From the NCBI RefSeq assembly GCF_002019795.1, contig NZ_KV917381.1, positions 2,946,068 to 3,010,067 of the forward strand: DNA of 64,000 nt. The letters are read 5' to 3'. The position numbers and the translations under genes were made by a program. Under the pieces are notes generated by a model. That model had not been told where the DNA came from. It saw nothing but the letters and a program-made list of their open reading frames with translations, and ran no database searches. Origin of the DNA: Bacillus alkalicellulosilyticus (GTDB taxonomy: Bacteria; Bacillota; Bacilli; Bacillales; Bacillaceae_F). Positions 9,023-19,592 of the stretch are shown here, piece after piece. Position 1 is the first letter of the stretch. Each line of letters starts with the position of its first letter.

Positions 9023-9418
9023 TGATAACGTCCTCCCTACATATGATTATACAAAAGATAATTTGAGACTATTAGCAACATAATATCTTAATATTGTTGA
9101 ATATCGATAGACTGGTAGTAATGATTATAGAAATTGGCTCTTCAAGAGGAGTGAAACATTTAATGATATATTTTCGCCCTACATCTTTCCTTAGTTCCCA
9201 TTATAATTTATCCTATGTACTGTCCTACCCATAATGAGTATTACTATTAGCATTGATTCTGTTATTGGTATCATAGCAAAGCTACTAAAAGACGACCACC
9301 TAAAAAGTGATCGTCTATAAGAAAACTAAACGTTTAGTTTCTCAACTATGATTTGATAGATTACGATATATATTTTGATTACTGTTGGGCAGTTGCTGCA
9401 AATTAACCTGCCAGCTCG
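9023..9418. other. Intergenic region with a terminator
   Basis: About 395 bases. The half nearest the ABC operon holds the terminator listed separately; the rest is AT-rich and should contain the promoter of the leftward transporter gene. No further gene seen. Confidence 0.5.
9290..9316 (-). terminator. Terminator of the ABC operon
   Basis: Leftward reading gives AGACGATCAC, a 6-7-base loop, GTGGTCGTCT and TTTTAG. One G-T pair in a 10-bp stem. It lies ~100 bases past the ATPase stop codon. Confidence 0.65.
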
Positions 9419-10060
9419 CTATTCCCGTACTTTCGTTAACACACCATTATCCATTTCAAAGACTGTATCACATAATACCTCTATGTCTTCTGCAAAGTGT
9501 GAAGACAAAAGTATCGTGACACCTTTTTGTTTTAACTCCTTAAACACTTGACGCATTTCCAAAACACCACTTTTATCCAAGCCATTCATTGGTTCATCAA
9601 GTATCAGTAAGCTCGGTCTCTCCATAATTGCCTGAGCTATTCCAAGACGATGGCGCATCCCTAAGGAATAGTTTCTCACTCTTTTTTTGCTTTGTGGGTC
9701 AAGTCCTACTAGTTTTAACGTTTCACGGATATCCTCGTCTGTAATTCGGCGACGAACTGATGCCAGTAGTTTTAAATTTTTAAATCCACTTAATGCTTCA
9801 ATGAAACCCGGCTCTTCTATAATAATTCCAATATCCTGTGCAATAGCTGGTTTCACTGGTTTTCCTTCTATCAGAATTTGACCTGAATCCAGTCTTATAA
9901 ACCCACAAATTGATTTGAATAGAACGGTTTTTCCAGATCCATTTCGCCCGATCACTCCATGGATTTTTCCATGTTGTAGCTGAACAGAAACATTCTGCAA
10001 TGCTTTTGTTTCTTTGAACTGTTTTACCGCATCAATGACTTCAATCATATACTCAGACAC
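9419..10060 (-). CDS. ABC transporter ATP-binding protein
   Basis: A 213-residue nucleotide-binding domain: Walker A GRNGSGKT (about 38-45), Q-loop region, signature YSLGMRHRLG (about 131) and Walker B LLILDEPMNGLD (about 155). It is last in a four-gene leftward operon after two permeases and a lipoprotein, the layout of ABC-2-type exporters used for peptide or antibiotic self-protection. The start is a GTG behind GGGGGAA one base past the upstream permease gene. Confidence 0.92.
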   Translation of the reverse strand: MSEYMIEVIDAVKQFKETKALQNVSVQLQHGKIHGVIGRNGSGKTVLFKSICGFIRLDSGQILIEGKPVKPAIAQDIGIIIEEPGFIEALSGFKNLKLLASVRRRITDEDIRETLKLVGLDPQSKKRVRNYSLGMRHRLGIAQAIMERPSLLILDEPMNGLDKSGVLEMRQVFKELKQKGVTILLSSHFAEDIEVLCDTVFEMDNGVLTKVRE

Positions 10061-10061
10061 G

Positions 10062-10925
10062 TTAGTTCCCCCATTCCATAATATTCATATCTTTTTTACA
10101 AGCTACTATAACTGAAATCATACTCAACAAAGCGATTAACCCTAGTAAAACGAGACTTGCATATGTCGGTGACGGGATATTTCCCGTGTAATCCCAATCT
10201 AAATAGGATATACTCATCCAATTAAGCGGAGAAAAATATAAGATTGCTTGTCCAAAAGTGACATAGCCCAAATAATTGGTAAAGTAAGAAAGACAGATGA
10301 ACAACGCTGTTGCTACTAACCCACTCATCTTTCCAATTGTAAGATTAAAACAAAAAATCAATACTCCTATGAAAATAGCTACTAGCCAAAAAAAGAAAAT
10401 AGCTAACATTGTAGCTCCTATTGGTGAAAACGAAGAAAGAATCTGTTCATCTATGAATACCGAGAATCCAGCTGCTTCTGGATTGTGGACCAATGTTTGA
10501 AGAACTGTTCCCCATTCCAACGTCCACCTTATGTTAGGAAATAACACAACATTTGAAACAACATAGATAAACATTGTAAATACAAAAGCCGATATAATGA
10601 TGTAAAGCAGCTGGCCCATGACCCAGTTTCTCCTACCCGTTCGAATCGCAAGAAAAGGTGTGTGCCGATCAACAAAAGGGGCATCACAGTATAAAAGCAT
10701 AATAAAACAAGAAAAGACAACAATCAGAAGAGGATGTGAAAAAATATGGGTAAATAGCCAGGGTGATACGAACATATTATGTTCTGCAGCAAATTGAGAT
10801 AGTCCATATAAATGATAAGCTAAAAAAGAAACAATAATAGCAAAGATTGCATAAATACGTGGGTTGATTATCCACTTTTTAAAGTTCACAAAACTACACA
10901 AAAAAATCATCTTAGTATTATTCAT
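10062..10925 (-). CDS. ABC transporter permease
   Basis: 287 residues with six predicted membrane helices (for example IYAIFAIIVSFLAYHLYG, LLIVVFSCFIMLLYC, LLGLIALLSMISVIVAC). Such six-helix proteins pair with the ATPase encoded immediately downstream. The ATG follows AAGGAGGTTTC and overlaps the end of the previous permease gene by 8 bases, indicating translational coupling. Substrate unknown. Confidence 0.8.
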   Translation of the reverse strand: MNNTKMIFLCSFVNFKKWIINPRIYAIFAIIVSFLAYHLYGLSQFAAEHNMFVSPWLFTHIFSHPLLIVVFSCFIMLLYCDAPFVDRHTPFLAIRTGRRNWVMGQLLYIIISAFVFTMFIYVVSNVVLFPNIRWTLEWGTVLQTLVHNPEAAGFSVFIDEQILSSFSPIGATMLAIFFFWLVAIFIGVLIFCFNLTIGKMSGLVATALFICLSYFTNYLGYVTFGQAILYFSPLNWMSISYLDWDYTGNIPSPTYASLVLLGLIALLSMISVIVACKKDMNIMEWGN

Positions 10926-11691
10926 TTTGAAACCTCCTTCTCAACTGGAACCAAGCTGCCAATCCTAAAAGTAGACATAGAATTCCTACGATTGCCAGTT
11001 TCAACAAAAGAGAAGACAAGGGTGTACCTGCATCATATAACCACTCTACAATCACCACAGGTCTTAAATACTCAGGGACAATGCCTGAACCCGAAGTGAA
11101 TCGGTGTAACACAAGATAGATGACCAATGGAGCAGAAATCGTGACAAATTGATTAGGAATTAAGGTGGAAACCCAAAATGCTGTAACAGCAAAAAGCGTT
11201 GCCGTTAAAGAAATGTGTATAGTTACAGCCAGTAAATAGGCTGTAGGCATATTTGCATCTAATAAAGGCGCGTAGCCCCCACCGGTAGTATTCATTTCAT
11301 AGAGTGGGAGTTTTACATGCATAACTCCAACATAGAGTAAAATACCGATTGCAGTAGTCAAAAATCCTGATAGCGCAGTAACAATGATCTTTGAGATTGC
11401 GTAGTAAGCTGTACCAGTTCTAATAAGCCAAAAGCGAGTAACCCTTTGTTCCCATTCTATAGAAAAGGCTGTTGAGAATGGGATTAAGGCAAGTATGCCC
11501 GCCTGTATAAAGATGACAATATTGCCACCATAAGCAATATTCAACATATAGATGGCATCCGGTGCATTATTTATATGTCCCCATGTACTCATGAACAAAA
11601 CGGTCGCCACAGCTAGAATACAAACAACAAATCTAACAGACATAAAAGCTCTCTGACAGTCTACAACCAAGAGTGAAAGAAATAATTTCAT
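10918..11691 (-). CDS. ABC transporter permease
   Basis: 257 residues, six predicted helices. It is not closely similar to the neighbouring permease, so the transporter core is probably a heterodimer of these two. The start codon touches the stop of the preceding lipoprotein gene (TAATTAATG context) with AAGGCAGG upstream. Same operon as the ATPase. Confidence 0.8.
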   Translation of the reverse strand: MKLFLSLLVVDCQRAFMSVRFVVCILAVATVLFMSTWGHINNAPDAIYMLNIAYGGNIVIFIQAGILALIPFSTAFSIEWEQRVTRFWLIRTGTAYYAISKIIVTALSGFLTTAIGILLYVGVMHVKLPLYEMNTTGGGYAPLLDANMPTAYLLAVTIHISLTATLFAVTAFWVSTLIPNQFVTISAPLVIYLVLHRFTSGSGIVPEYLRPVVIVEWLYDAGTPLSSLLLKLAIVGILCLLLGLAAWFQLRRRFQNE

Positions 11692-12875
11692 TAATTAGTA
11701 CCTGCCTTCATAATTCGTTCCCCAGTGATTGCGTTTATAACATAATAGGAATAGGAGTGCGGTAGACTAATAGCAGCAAACTCTTCTTCCACTTCACGCG
11801 CTTCCTGTATGACAAAGACCCATGCAGGGATTAACTTGTAATTTGGGTGTTCCACTACTCCCACATAACAAAGTTCCATTGAATCTATTATCGTCTCCTG
11901 CAACATTATTTTACGAGAATAGTCAGCAAGAAGGATATCTAATGCAGCACTAGCACCCAGTAATTCGTAAAGGTCACTACTTCCTTCTAGATTGTAAAGA
12001 CCAATAGAATCCAACTCAATTAATCCTTCCTTCGAAAAAATAGCAGAAGTAGGTGTTTCTGTTACCTCTCCTGCTCCGCGAGTCCCTTCTTGCCAAATTA
12101 CATCAATGACAGGAATTTCATCGATGACTTGTCGAAAGAAAAATAGATACGCTTCATCTTCTTTGGAAAAAGTAAATTCGATTGGTTCTATATCATTGGT
12201 TCTCAAATGCTCAGCATTCCAATCATAGTGTTTCTGCATATTTTCAACATCTAGTGAATACGCCTCCGAAACCTCCATGTCAGGAAAGCCAAGAGTAGCT
12301 AACGTGTTTTCCACTTCGGATAACGCGTCTTGGAAAGGCAGAAAAGCTAAATCTTCATACGAGGAATAATTACTTTTCGTTTGGAATGTATACATCTCAC
12401 CAGGCCCAGGTTCATTACTGACAACATCCCAGATCTTCTCTCTATTAACGCCTTCTTTTTCAAAAACCATATAGCGCAATCCTCCAACATTAACGAAGTC
12501 ATCCACTAGTTTTTCTCCCTCTCCATAGATCTGTAAAAATTCCTTCATAGAGGTACTAACAGCTTCATAATATCTCCCTGTAGCCCAATCCTCCACCGAG
12601 ACTACATCGCCATGTAACAATTCTTCTATTACTCTGTCCGTATCAAATTTATAAAAAGAAGCTTGATATTCTTTTGCCTTCTCGAATTCCTTTACATCTT
12701 GACTTTCAAATCCTAATGATAAATTTGTTGGAAATTCAATGTTTTCTATATAGGTTGCTAAGTCTACCTTTATAGCTGGTTCACCCTTTTCCATCTCAGC
12801 CTGGTCTACCTTATTTTCACATGCTGTGATAATCAATAAGGATATTATCGTTAACATAATTACTATATATTTCAT
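11691..12875 (-). CDS. Lipoprotein heading the ABC operon
   Basis: Start chosen at the ATG preceded by GGGAGA (12875), giving 394 residues with a signal peptide and lipobox ITAC; the frame is open for eleven codons further up. The mature part is acidic and mixed alpha/beta with no family I recognise. As the first gene of an operon with two permeases and an ATPase it probably works on the outer membrane face with the transporter, as a sensor or substrate-capture subunit. It has no close likeness to sugar- or peptide-binding proteins that I can see. Confidence 0.7.
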   Translation of the reverse strand: MKYIVIMLTIISLLIITACENKVDQAEMEKGEPAIKVDLATYIENIEFPTNLSLGFESQDVKEFEKAKEYQASFYKFDTDRVIEELLHGDVVSVEDWATGRYYEAVSTSMKEFLQIYGEGEKLVDDFVNVGGLRYMVFEKEGVNREKIWDVVSNEPGPGEMYTFQTKSNYSSYEDLAFLPFQDALSEVENTLATLGFPDMEVSEAYSLDVENMQKHYDWNAEHLRTNDIEPIEFTFSKEDEAYLFFFRQVIDEIPVIDVIWQEGTRGAGEVTETPTSAIFSKEGLIELDSIGLYNLEGSSDLYELLGASAALDILLADYSRKIMLQETIIDSMELCYVGVVEHPNYKLIPAWVFVIQEAREVEEEFAAISLPHSYSYYVINAITGERIMKAGTN

Positions 12876-13125
12876 TATATTTTCTCCCTTCATAAAGAAA
12901 AACCTCACAGGAATAACTTTATTCCATACTACTCAACTAGTATTAACTCAGTGGTTTTTCAAAATCTGACATATAGTGACAGAATATCAAAAATAGTATA
13001 ATACTATTTTAATTACTATATAATACCATTAAAGTATATAAACGTAATTTAACTAATTATAGAGTTACCCTGAAAAAGTATAGGTTATTGTACTATAGTT
13101 GCGTTTCACGTGGGATTACAAAATA

Positions 13126-13680
13126 TTATCCAAAATATAAATGTTGATGTATGAATTGTAAGTATTCTTGTAGCTTTATTGATTTATCTTTATCGTTTAA
13201 TCGAATATTTGCTACCCATTTATCAACAAGTGAATTTAGATATGTATTCCATGTGAAATCTTCAAATTTATTAAACTCCAACCTACGCCAAAATACGGCC
13301 TCTTTTAACTCATCATAAGGTAAGGAGAAATGAACTTTAGCCAATAGTTTACCTACATCAAAGAGTATCTTTTTATAGGTATGTCTATCCAGGTCTTTTA
13401 CTCTTTCTTTTAGTGGAATCCCATTCCACCATTCCTGTATCATTATATATGTACTATCATTGATATTTCCCTCATTTATAATTTGGGGAACTTCAACCCC
13501 TTTATCATATAGCCTCGATATACTATCGGTCTCACGGATGAAGGTACTATGTTCATCATATATTTTAATAGCAACGTAATTGTCTTTATATATTCCTTGG
13601 AATACAGACACACTTGGACGGATACTAACTTTTTCTTTAATTTGAAGCTGGAATTTCTCTTCAATTAAAAGTGTATTCAT
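13126..13680 (-). pseudogene. Broken aminoglycoside/choline-kinase-like gene
   Basis: The 184-residue frame matches the N-lobe and hinge of APH-fold small-molecule kinases: an ATP-site lysine in VAIKIYDEH, the hinge IMIQEWWNG, then VGKLLAKVH. It stops just after FIHQHLYFG, where active kinases read H-x-D-x-x-x-x-N-I-L. Shifting by one base after the glycine codon restores Asn-Ile-Leu, followed at once by another stop. The catalytic Asp is also His here. So the gene ends at the catalytic loop and has lost the Mg-binding part. Start at the ATG behind GGGAGAAAAG. Confidence 0.75.
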
Positions 13681-13723
13681 TCTTTTCTCCCTTTTATGTT
13701 TTCGCATAAGTCTTGCTTTTCTA

Positions 13724-14668
13724 CTACTCTAGTCCACTAACTTCGTCAAAACCAAGCATGATGTTCATATTTTGAATCGCTGCCCCAGAGGCTCCTTTTC
13801 CTAAATTATCAAATCTAGTAACGAGTATTATTTGATTGTCATGACCGAAAACAAATATATCCAAATAGTTTGTGTTGTTGCAACTCATAAGATTAAAGAA
13901 ACCGTCTTCAAGATAGGCCTTAGAGTCGTATGGCATAACGCGAATAAAACGTTCATCTTTATAATAAGTGGCAAGCAGTTCATGAATATCTCTTGCAGTT
14001 ACTCTCTTTGTAAACAATCTAGGCAAGAGAGGAATAGTAACCGCGTCACCCTGATAATAGTTACCGACTATTGGTGTAAAAAGTGGTGCGGTACTTAAAC
14101 CAGAGTGTAGTTGCATTTCTGGAAGATGCTTATGATTAAGGTTAAGTGCATATTGTCTTGGTGCAAAAAGATGCTCTCTATTGGAGTTTTGATATTTAGA
14201 AATAAGGTCCTTACCCCCACCACTATAACCAGTAAGCGCATAACAAGTTGTTGGGTAATCTCTTGGTATAATTCCTTCAGCTACTAAAGGGTGTATAGCC
14301 AAAATAAATCCTGTTGCGTGACATCCTGGGACAGAAACCCTAAAAGAATTTTGAATACTATTCCTTTGATTTTTATGTAATTCTGGTAAGCCGTACGTCC
14401 ATTCCTGATGGGTCCTAAAAGCCGTACTCGCATCGATTACTTTGGTCTTATTATTACTAATCATCGATACTGATTCTCTTGAAGCAGAATCAGGAAGACA
14501 GAGGAATACGATATCAGCTTCATTGATTAAAGTCCTACGGGCCTCTAAGTCCTTCCGCTTTTCCGACTCAATCTTGTATACCTCTAGGTTAGGATTCTTC
14601 GATAAGTACTCATGTATTTTTAAACCTGTTGTACCCTCCTGACCATCTACAAATATTTTATATTTCAC
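13724..14668 (-). CDS. argC: N-acetyl-gamma-glutamyl-phosphate reductase, type 2
   Basis: NADPH-dependent reduction of N-acetylglutamyl phosphate to the semialdehyde, third step of arginine synthesis. The short form (~314 residues), the N-terminal FVDGQEGTTG, the active-site cysteine in SVPGCHATG (Cys116) and the TGYSGGGK loop mark the type-2 family rather than the ~345-residue type usual in Bacillus arg operons. I prefer the second GTG (14668), six bases after AGGGGTG; the first GTG overlaps that site. No other arginine gene is nearby. Confidence 0.9.
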   Translation of the reverse strand: MKYKIFVDGQEGTTGLKIHEYLSKNPNLEVYKIESEKRKDLEARRTLINEADIVFLCLPDSASRESVSMISNNKTKVIDASTAFRTHQEWTYGLPELHKNQRNSIQNSFRVSVPGCHATGFILAIHPLVAEGIIPRDYPTTCYALTGYSGGGKDLISKYQNSNREHLFAPRQYALNLNHKHLPEMQLHSGLSTAPLFTPIVGNYYQGDAVTIPLLPRLFTKRVTARDIHELLATYYKDERFIRVMPYDSKAYLEDGFFNLMSCNNTNYLDIFVFGHDNQIILVTRFDNLGKGASGAAIQNMNIMLGFDEVSGLE

Positions 14669-14950
14669 TTTTGTCACCCCTAATACGGAACTTTTGAATA
14701 ATTATATAACTTTATGTATTTTTATTCAATATTAGTATTAGATTTTTAACACAGCTTTACCCTCGTTTTTCTGAATCCTTCTATATAAAGAACTTTGCTG
14801 TGCTGTATGAGTCTACTTTGACTCACTAATATTCCTCTAAAATATGGCCCAATTCTAGAACAACTTTCTTTTAAACTCTTCTCTTCCGTTAGTAGAACAG
14901 CGATAGCTTTTATTACGCACTCTCCCCGTTCCTTTAAGTACGATTCATTA

Positions 14951-15487
14951 CTAAATCCTTTTTCCTAAGATATATCCTATAATTGCTCCTAAAAATGTAC
15001 CAAATGAGTTAAGGATTACATCATCTATATTTGAAATTCTTCCAATGGCTAATGCATATTGTAGGACTTCAATAATTATAGATAGCAACATTCCTATTAA
15101 TGTTGTCAACAATATCACTTGGCTTTTTGAAAACATTCTTATCGCCATAAAAACTCCGAATGGAATAAATAAAACAACATTAAATCCTAAAACTCTTATT
15201 GGTACTGTATAGTGCACAGAATTAAAAAGCACGTCTATACTACTCACAAGTGGAACTAATTGAATTCCTGATAAAGAACCAGGAAGCATAGTTACCATTA
15301 GAATCCCTAAAATTGAGAGAAGCAAAAACATGTTAATTATTGAATAAAGAAATGCTGTCTTTTTCTCTTCTCCTATTTTTATCTTTCTATAATACAGAAA
15401 CCACCCTACAAAAATTACAAAGGGTATGCAAATCAAAAATAATGGTATTACTTGGCTAAAAGCTCTCCACAATTGCTCCAAAAACAC
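14951..15487 (-). CDS. VanZ-like membrane protein
   Basis: 178 residues with four to five membrane helices and the VanZ-family hallmarks: LGILMVTMLPGS, GFNVVLFIPFGVFM, then EVLQYALAIGRISNIDDVILNSFGTFLGAIIGY. VanZ confers low teicoplanin resistance in one operon, but most family members are uncharacterised. The start is a GTG with ATGAGGTT just upstream. Single gene. Confidence 0.88.
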   Translation of the reverse strand: MFLEQLWRAFSQVIPLFLICIPFVIFVGWFLYYRKIKIGEEKKTAFLYSIINMFLLLSILGILMVTMLPGSLSGIQLVPLVSSIDVLFNSVHYTVPIRVLGFNVVLFIPFGVFMAIRMFSKSQVILLTTLIGMLLSIIIEVLQYALAIGRISNIDDVILNSFGTFLGAIIGYILGKRI

Positions 15488-15817
15488 AACCTCATTTCCG
15501 TAAATTATAATTTAACCTATAATTTACCACAAACCCATTTCTAATAGAATATAAAAATTGGGAAAGTAGTTTCTATTTTTTATGCTGTATGAAATATCAA
15601 AGCTATTACTGATACAGCTATGGCCCGAAAGAAAAAAGTGCTTTTGAGCGTCCTGATTGTTCCAGATACTCTCCTTCTCACTTTTCACAATTAGCAATTT
15701 ATAGAACTTGTGGGACCTATTGTCGTTTTCAGAATAATAGAGTAAAATGAACTAGTTCTATTCTACTAAGCTAATAAGGACATACTAATAGCGCATTAAT
15801 ACTAAAGGAGAATCAAC
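15488..15817. other. Intergenic region upstream of the chemoreceptor gene
   Basis: About 330 bases between divergent genes. It ends in the AAAGGAGAATCAAC ribosome site of the chemoreceptor. I see no clear operator or RNA structure; a weak CTGTAT/ATACAG inverted pair near 15585-15620 is too short to support. Confidence 0.4.
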
Positions 15818-18334
15818 ATGATAAAAAGTACAGGTAAGAACATCGTAATGAAAAGCAAGATGCTGTTTAAAGCGGAATTACTCTACTCACTAAAAGCAAA
15901 GCTCGTGTTACTAGGTGTCGTTTGTCTAGTCATATTATTATTAATTGGTGGCACTTCACTAGTTATGTTAAGTAATAATAATGATAACTATAAAATTACA
16001 AGTGACATGAACCAAGTTAACCGCTTAACAGAGCAGAATGAAACATTGAATGTATTGTATCTGTCTTCCATGGAAATGCAACACCTAGAGGGGATCAGTC
16101 AAAATGTTAACAGTGCATATAAGATTATTCGCTCGAAGAATCCTACTCTGAAATATAGGAAAGATTGGAAGGAACTAGAGAATATATTAGACCTAAACAA
16201 TTCAAACATGAGTGAAATCACTGAACTTACCAAACAACGTGGTTTTGAACCAACAACAGGTATTTATCAGAAATTAATTGAAAATGAAGGGGCATATCAA
16301 GAACAGTTACATGCATTAAGTGATATACAGAGTTGGGTTGATATACCGATGCGGAATACTGGCAATTTACTTGTTGAAACTGAAGAAGTTGACGGTAAAA
16401 CATATAGTATATATCGTTATGTAAATGATATTCCCGATGTAGGGGATCGAAAAAAATTATCTGCTCGTATTGGCGGCGATTCTGTAGATTATAACGAAAC
16501 AGTCTACTTAACTAATATTGAATTTGTAAATGATTCCACCTCAACATCGATTGACATTGAAACCGTTTCTGAATTTGCACTACAGAACAGTTATGGGGCA
16601 GCGCTGGGCGGGCTTACGTTTGAAACTTTTCAAGATAAACCTGCCCTAATAATAGATACTAATTTTAGTGCAGAAAACGCAACTTGGGAAGAGGTTGCAG
16701 TTGAAATAAATGTTTCAGATCTTGATGTAACTACTTATGACCAAATCACTTTCGATATTTATGTAGAAGGAAGTGCTCCACAAAACTTATCTTTAGGCGC
16801 AGCGATAGACCAGCGTTATGACTTTAATTATGCCTCTAATCAACTGAGCCATTTGTTCAGTGACTACAACAAGGCTGTCATTGAAGGGAAAGGGCCTGAA
16901 GTTACAGATTATCATGAACAAATTACTTCTATTATTAATGAAGTAAGAGTGAATCTTGCACAGTATTATAGTACAAATGATACACCAACAGAGGCTATAT
17001 CTATTATGGAAGATAGATTGGCGATTTTGAAGGAAATACATGAAATTGATCAATCACTTGTTCAATTAAACAATGAGAACACTGAATTGGTAGCGCAAGC
17101 ACGCGGTATTATTGAAAGTATGCACGTTGGCATTTCTGAGGATATGGCCACAGCAGAGAATAAATTAAGAGTGACGATTATCATTCTTAGTTTGACAGCT
17201 ATTGCAGCAATTGTAGGTATTCTAGTTATTATTACCCGTAGTGTTCAAAAGAATTTAAATCAATTTAAAAATGTTCTTCATGAAATGGGAAAAGGGAATT
17301 TAAGTGTACGTGCAGAGATTACGTCAAAAGATGAATTCTCGATGTTTTCAAGGTACCTTAATGAATTTATTAATCAAATAAGTGAAACATTGCAAACCAT
17401 CCAGCGTTTAACGTTAGAAGTAAACGAGAAGAATAAAGTAGTCTACGACGTGATTCAAGCTGTTGTAAAAGGAAAAGAAGATAGAGACGGTATCCTTCAA
17501 ATCCAGGAGAATTTTAAGTTAATTGAAAATAGAGTTACAAATCAAAGTGCAAATACAGAAGAATCACTAGCAAGTCTTCATCATATTCTTGAGGCGAGTA
17601 AGGATTCAGCAAGGGAAATTAGTAGTACGAAAGAGATTTCTGAGAAATCGCTAGCAAGTGTTAGAGACGGTGTCATTATAAAGGATACATTAAATGAAAC
17701 CATTAAAGGGATTTCAACGAGTGTCGTTCGTTCTAGTAATGAAATTCGTGAACTAATCGAATTTGCAAAATCAATTGAGGATGTATTATTGACGATTGAA
17801 AATTTCGCAAGTCAAACTAACTTACTATCACTAAATGCCACCATTGAAGCGAGTAGAGCAGGTGAAGATGGTAAAGGATTTGCTGTTGTTGCAAACGAGG
17901 TTAAAAAGTTATCTAATGCTACAAGTTTAGAAACACAAAAGATTGGTAAAATTATCAGCAATATTAACAATAAAATATCGCAGGTACAATCATCAAATGA
18001 AGAGGTTACATCACACGTAGAGAATACAACTCGGATTGCCGATCAATTCACAGATATTGTGGACAATATGAAAGAATCTACAGAGTATAGCACGCAATAT
18101 GTTACTAATCTTATGTCAAAAATAACAGAACAGATGGAAAGCACTGAAGAAATTGTAAAAGCAATTGATATAATTAGTACTGATTCTCAGGAAATTCAAG
18201 ATAAAACCATGTATACAACAGAAGTTACGGATCAATTAGCCGAAAACTTGGTTGAAAACCTTGAGGTAGTTGAAGAATTAATGAGAAGTATTACGGAAAT
18301 CAAGGATAGTATTAATACGTTTAAATTAAAGTAG
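15818..18334 (+). CDS. Methyl-accepting chemotaxis protein
   Basis: An 838-residue transmembrane receptor. First helix about residues 28-50; a large outer ligand domain from about 51 to 447; second helix about 449-472; HAMP linker about 473-525; then a long cytoplasmic coiled coil. The receptor tip contains [21 protein letters not shown] and [14 protein letters not shown] near residues 660-695, the CheA/CheW-binding hairpin. The outer domain is unusually large (~400 residues) with a middle beta-rich part, so ligand unknown. ATG behind AAAGGAG. No chemotaxis genes adjoin it. Confidence 0.93.
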   Translation: MIKSTGKNIVMKSKMLFKAELLYSLKAKLVLLGVVCLVILLLIGGTSLVMLSNNNDNYKITSDMNQVNRLTEQNETLNVLYLSSMEMQHLEGISQNVNSAYKIIRSKNPTLKYRKDWKELENILDLNNSNMSEITELTKQRGFEPTTGIYQKLIENEGAYQEQLHALSDIQSWVDIPMRNTGNLLVETEEVDGKTYSIYRYVNDIPDVGDRKKLSARIGGDSVDYNETVYLTNIEFVNDSTSTSIDIETVSEFALQNSYGAALGGLTFETFQDKPALIIDTNFSAENATWEEVAVEINVSDLDVTTYDQITFDIYVEGSAPQNLSLGAAIDQRYDFNYASNQLSHLFSDYNKAVIEGKGPEVTDYHEQITSIINEVRVNLAQYYSTNDTPTEAISIMEDRLAILKEIHEIDQSLVQLNNENTELVAQARGIIESMHVGISEDMATAENKLRVTIIILSLTAIAAIVGILVIITRSVQKNLNQFKNVLHEMGKGNLSVRAEITSKDEFSMFSRYLNEFINQISETLQTIQRLTLEVNEKNKVVYDVIQAVVKGKEDRDGILQIQENFKLIENRVTNQSANTEESLASLHHILEASKDSAREISSTKEISEKSLASVRDGVIIKDTLNETIKGISTSVVRSSNEIRELIEFAKSIEDVLLTIENFASQTNLLSLNATIEASRAGEDGKGFAVVANEVKKLSNATSLETQKIGKIISNINNKISQVQSSNEEVTSHVENTTRIADQFTDIVDNMKESTEYSTQYVTNLMSKITEQMESTEEIVKAIDIISTDSQEIQDKTMYTTEVTDQLAENLVENLEVVEELMRSITEIKDSINTFKLK

Positions 18335-18358
18335 AGTGATACTACTCACATTCTACTT

Positions 18359-18397
18359 AGGCTGAGCAAAAGTTGACCATTGCTCAGCCTTTTTTTG
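18359..18397 (+). terminator. Terminator of the chemoreceptor gene
   Basis: Perfect 11-bp stem AGGCTGAGCAA / TTGCTCAGCCT followed by seven T, 25 bases past the stop codon. Confidence 0.92.
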
Positions 18398-18456
18398 TTT
18401 CTTTTCCTAATTGACTGATGAATACCTTTATCAATCACCATTTCATGACATAAACT

Positions 18457-19014
18457 TTAAAGGATTTCGTTTATCAATTCATCTGTTGTACGTATTGTGG
18501 CAAACTCTTCGTGCAGAGTAGCTAGAGATATACTATGTATGGTTGCTGCATCATAATAGGTATTATCTTGATCCTTCATACCGAAGGCAGCTGTTGCGTC
18601 TGAAATCAGGTATGTATCAAAACCTAAGTTACCACTCATCCTTGTAGTTGTTGATACACAATGAGGTGTAGTTAAGCCAGTAATGACAACCGTTGTAATA
18701 TCATTTGCTTTTAAAATCGCTTCTAAATTTGTACCTATAAAACTACTGTTAACTTTTTTAGTTATGATTACCTCTTTATCAATAGGTTCAACGATTGTTT
18801 TTATAGCAAACCCCTCATTATTAGGATGGAATACAGAGTCAGGATTATCAGAAATATGCTGTATATGTATTACTAACCATCCTTTTTCTCTCCAAAGATG
18901 TAGTATCCTTCTAATGTTCTCTTCTGCATTTTCGTTGTTTCTTTCTCCCCATTTCTTATCATCGAACGCTTTTTGTACATCAACGATAAGTAAGGCTATT
19001 CTCCTGTCTTCCAT
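18457..19014 (-). CDS. Isochorismatase-family cysteine hydrolase
   Basis: With the start at the ATG behind AAGGAG (19014) the protein has 185 residues. The triad of the family is visible: Asp12 in LIVDVQKAF, Lys86 or 87 in IITKKVNSSF and Cys119 in TTPHCVSTT, with the usual GFDTYLISDATAAF strand after it. This is the nicotinamidase/isochorismatase fold; the substrate of this subgroup is unknown. Cytoplasmic, single gene. The frame is open 13 codons further upstream without a better ribosome site. Confidence 0.9.
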   Translation of the reverse strand: MEDRRIALLIVDVQKAFDDKKWGERNNENAEENIRRILHLWREKGWLVIHIQHISDNPDSVFHPNNEGFAIKTIVEPIDKEVIITKKVNSSFIGTNLEAILKANDITTVVITGLTTPHCVSTTTRMSGNLGFDTYLISDATAAFGMKDQDNTYYDAATIHSISLATLHEEFATIRTTDELINEIL

Positions 19015-19109
19015 AAGATTTCTCCTTAGTATTTTTTTGTTAGTGATCTCCATTCCTTCTAAAAGACTATCAGTGTTTTAAATCAATAATAGAATTTGTC
19101 ATTCCAGTT

Positions 19110-19578
19110 TTATAGTTCCTTTTTCATCGAAACAACTCTAATCGACATACCATTTGGCTTTTGCATAACTTCTTCATTATAAACATCATAACCGATGGAA
19201 CTATACAACAGTATATTCTTAGGTACTGTCATACGGACTTTGCATAATATTGTAGTTACATCCTCTTTATTTTGCATATTCCTCTAAAGATTTTAATAAC
19301 TTTTTTGCAATACCCCAACCTTGTTTTTCCGGAATAACTGACAAACGATAAAAATACAAACCCTCAGCTTTTAATTGATAGCGCACCATACCAACTGGAC
19401 TATTTTCTTCAATAGCAATCAAAGCTTTTTCACCTTTTTCCATAGCCTCTAAAACTGACTGAACAGTTTCTTCTAAAGCACTTGAGGGAGGGGTTTCATT
19501 TTTATACTCCATAAACGCTTTTATCATTAATTCATGAATAACTGGTGCTTGAGCAGATGTTGCAGATTGTATTAACAT
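19110..19578 (-). pseudogene. GNAT acetyltransferase interrupted by a one-base frameshift
   Basis: The first 103 codons encode a GNAT N-terminus with the acetyl-CoA loop region YFYRLSVIPEKQGWGIAKKLL, then stop after LEEYAK. The next frame continues without a gap as NKEDVTTILCKV...NILLYSSIGYDVYNEE...MSIRVVSMKKEL, the missing final strands including the S-IGY motif. Adding one A to the AAAA run near 19270 joins the frames into a normal ~156-residue protein. Either a real inactivating deletion or a sequencing error in a homopolymer. Confidence 0.85.
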
Positions 19579-19592
19579 ATTTATCCTGCTTC

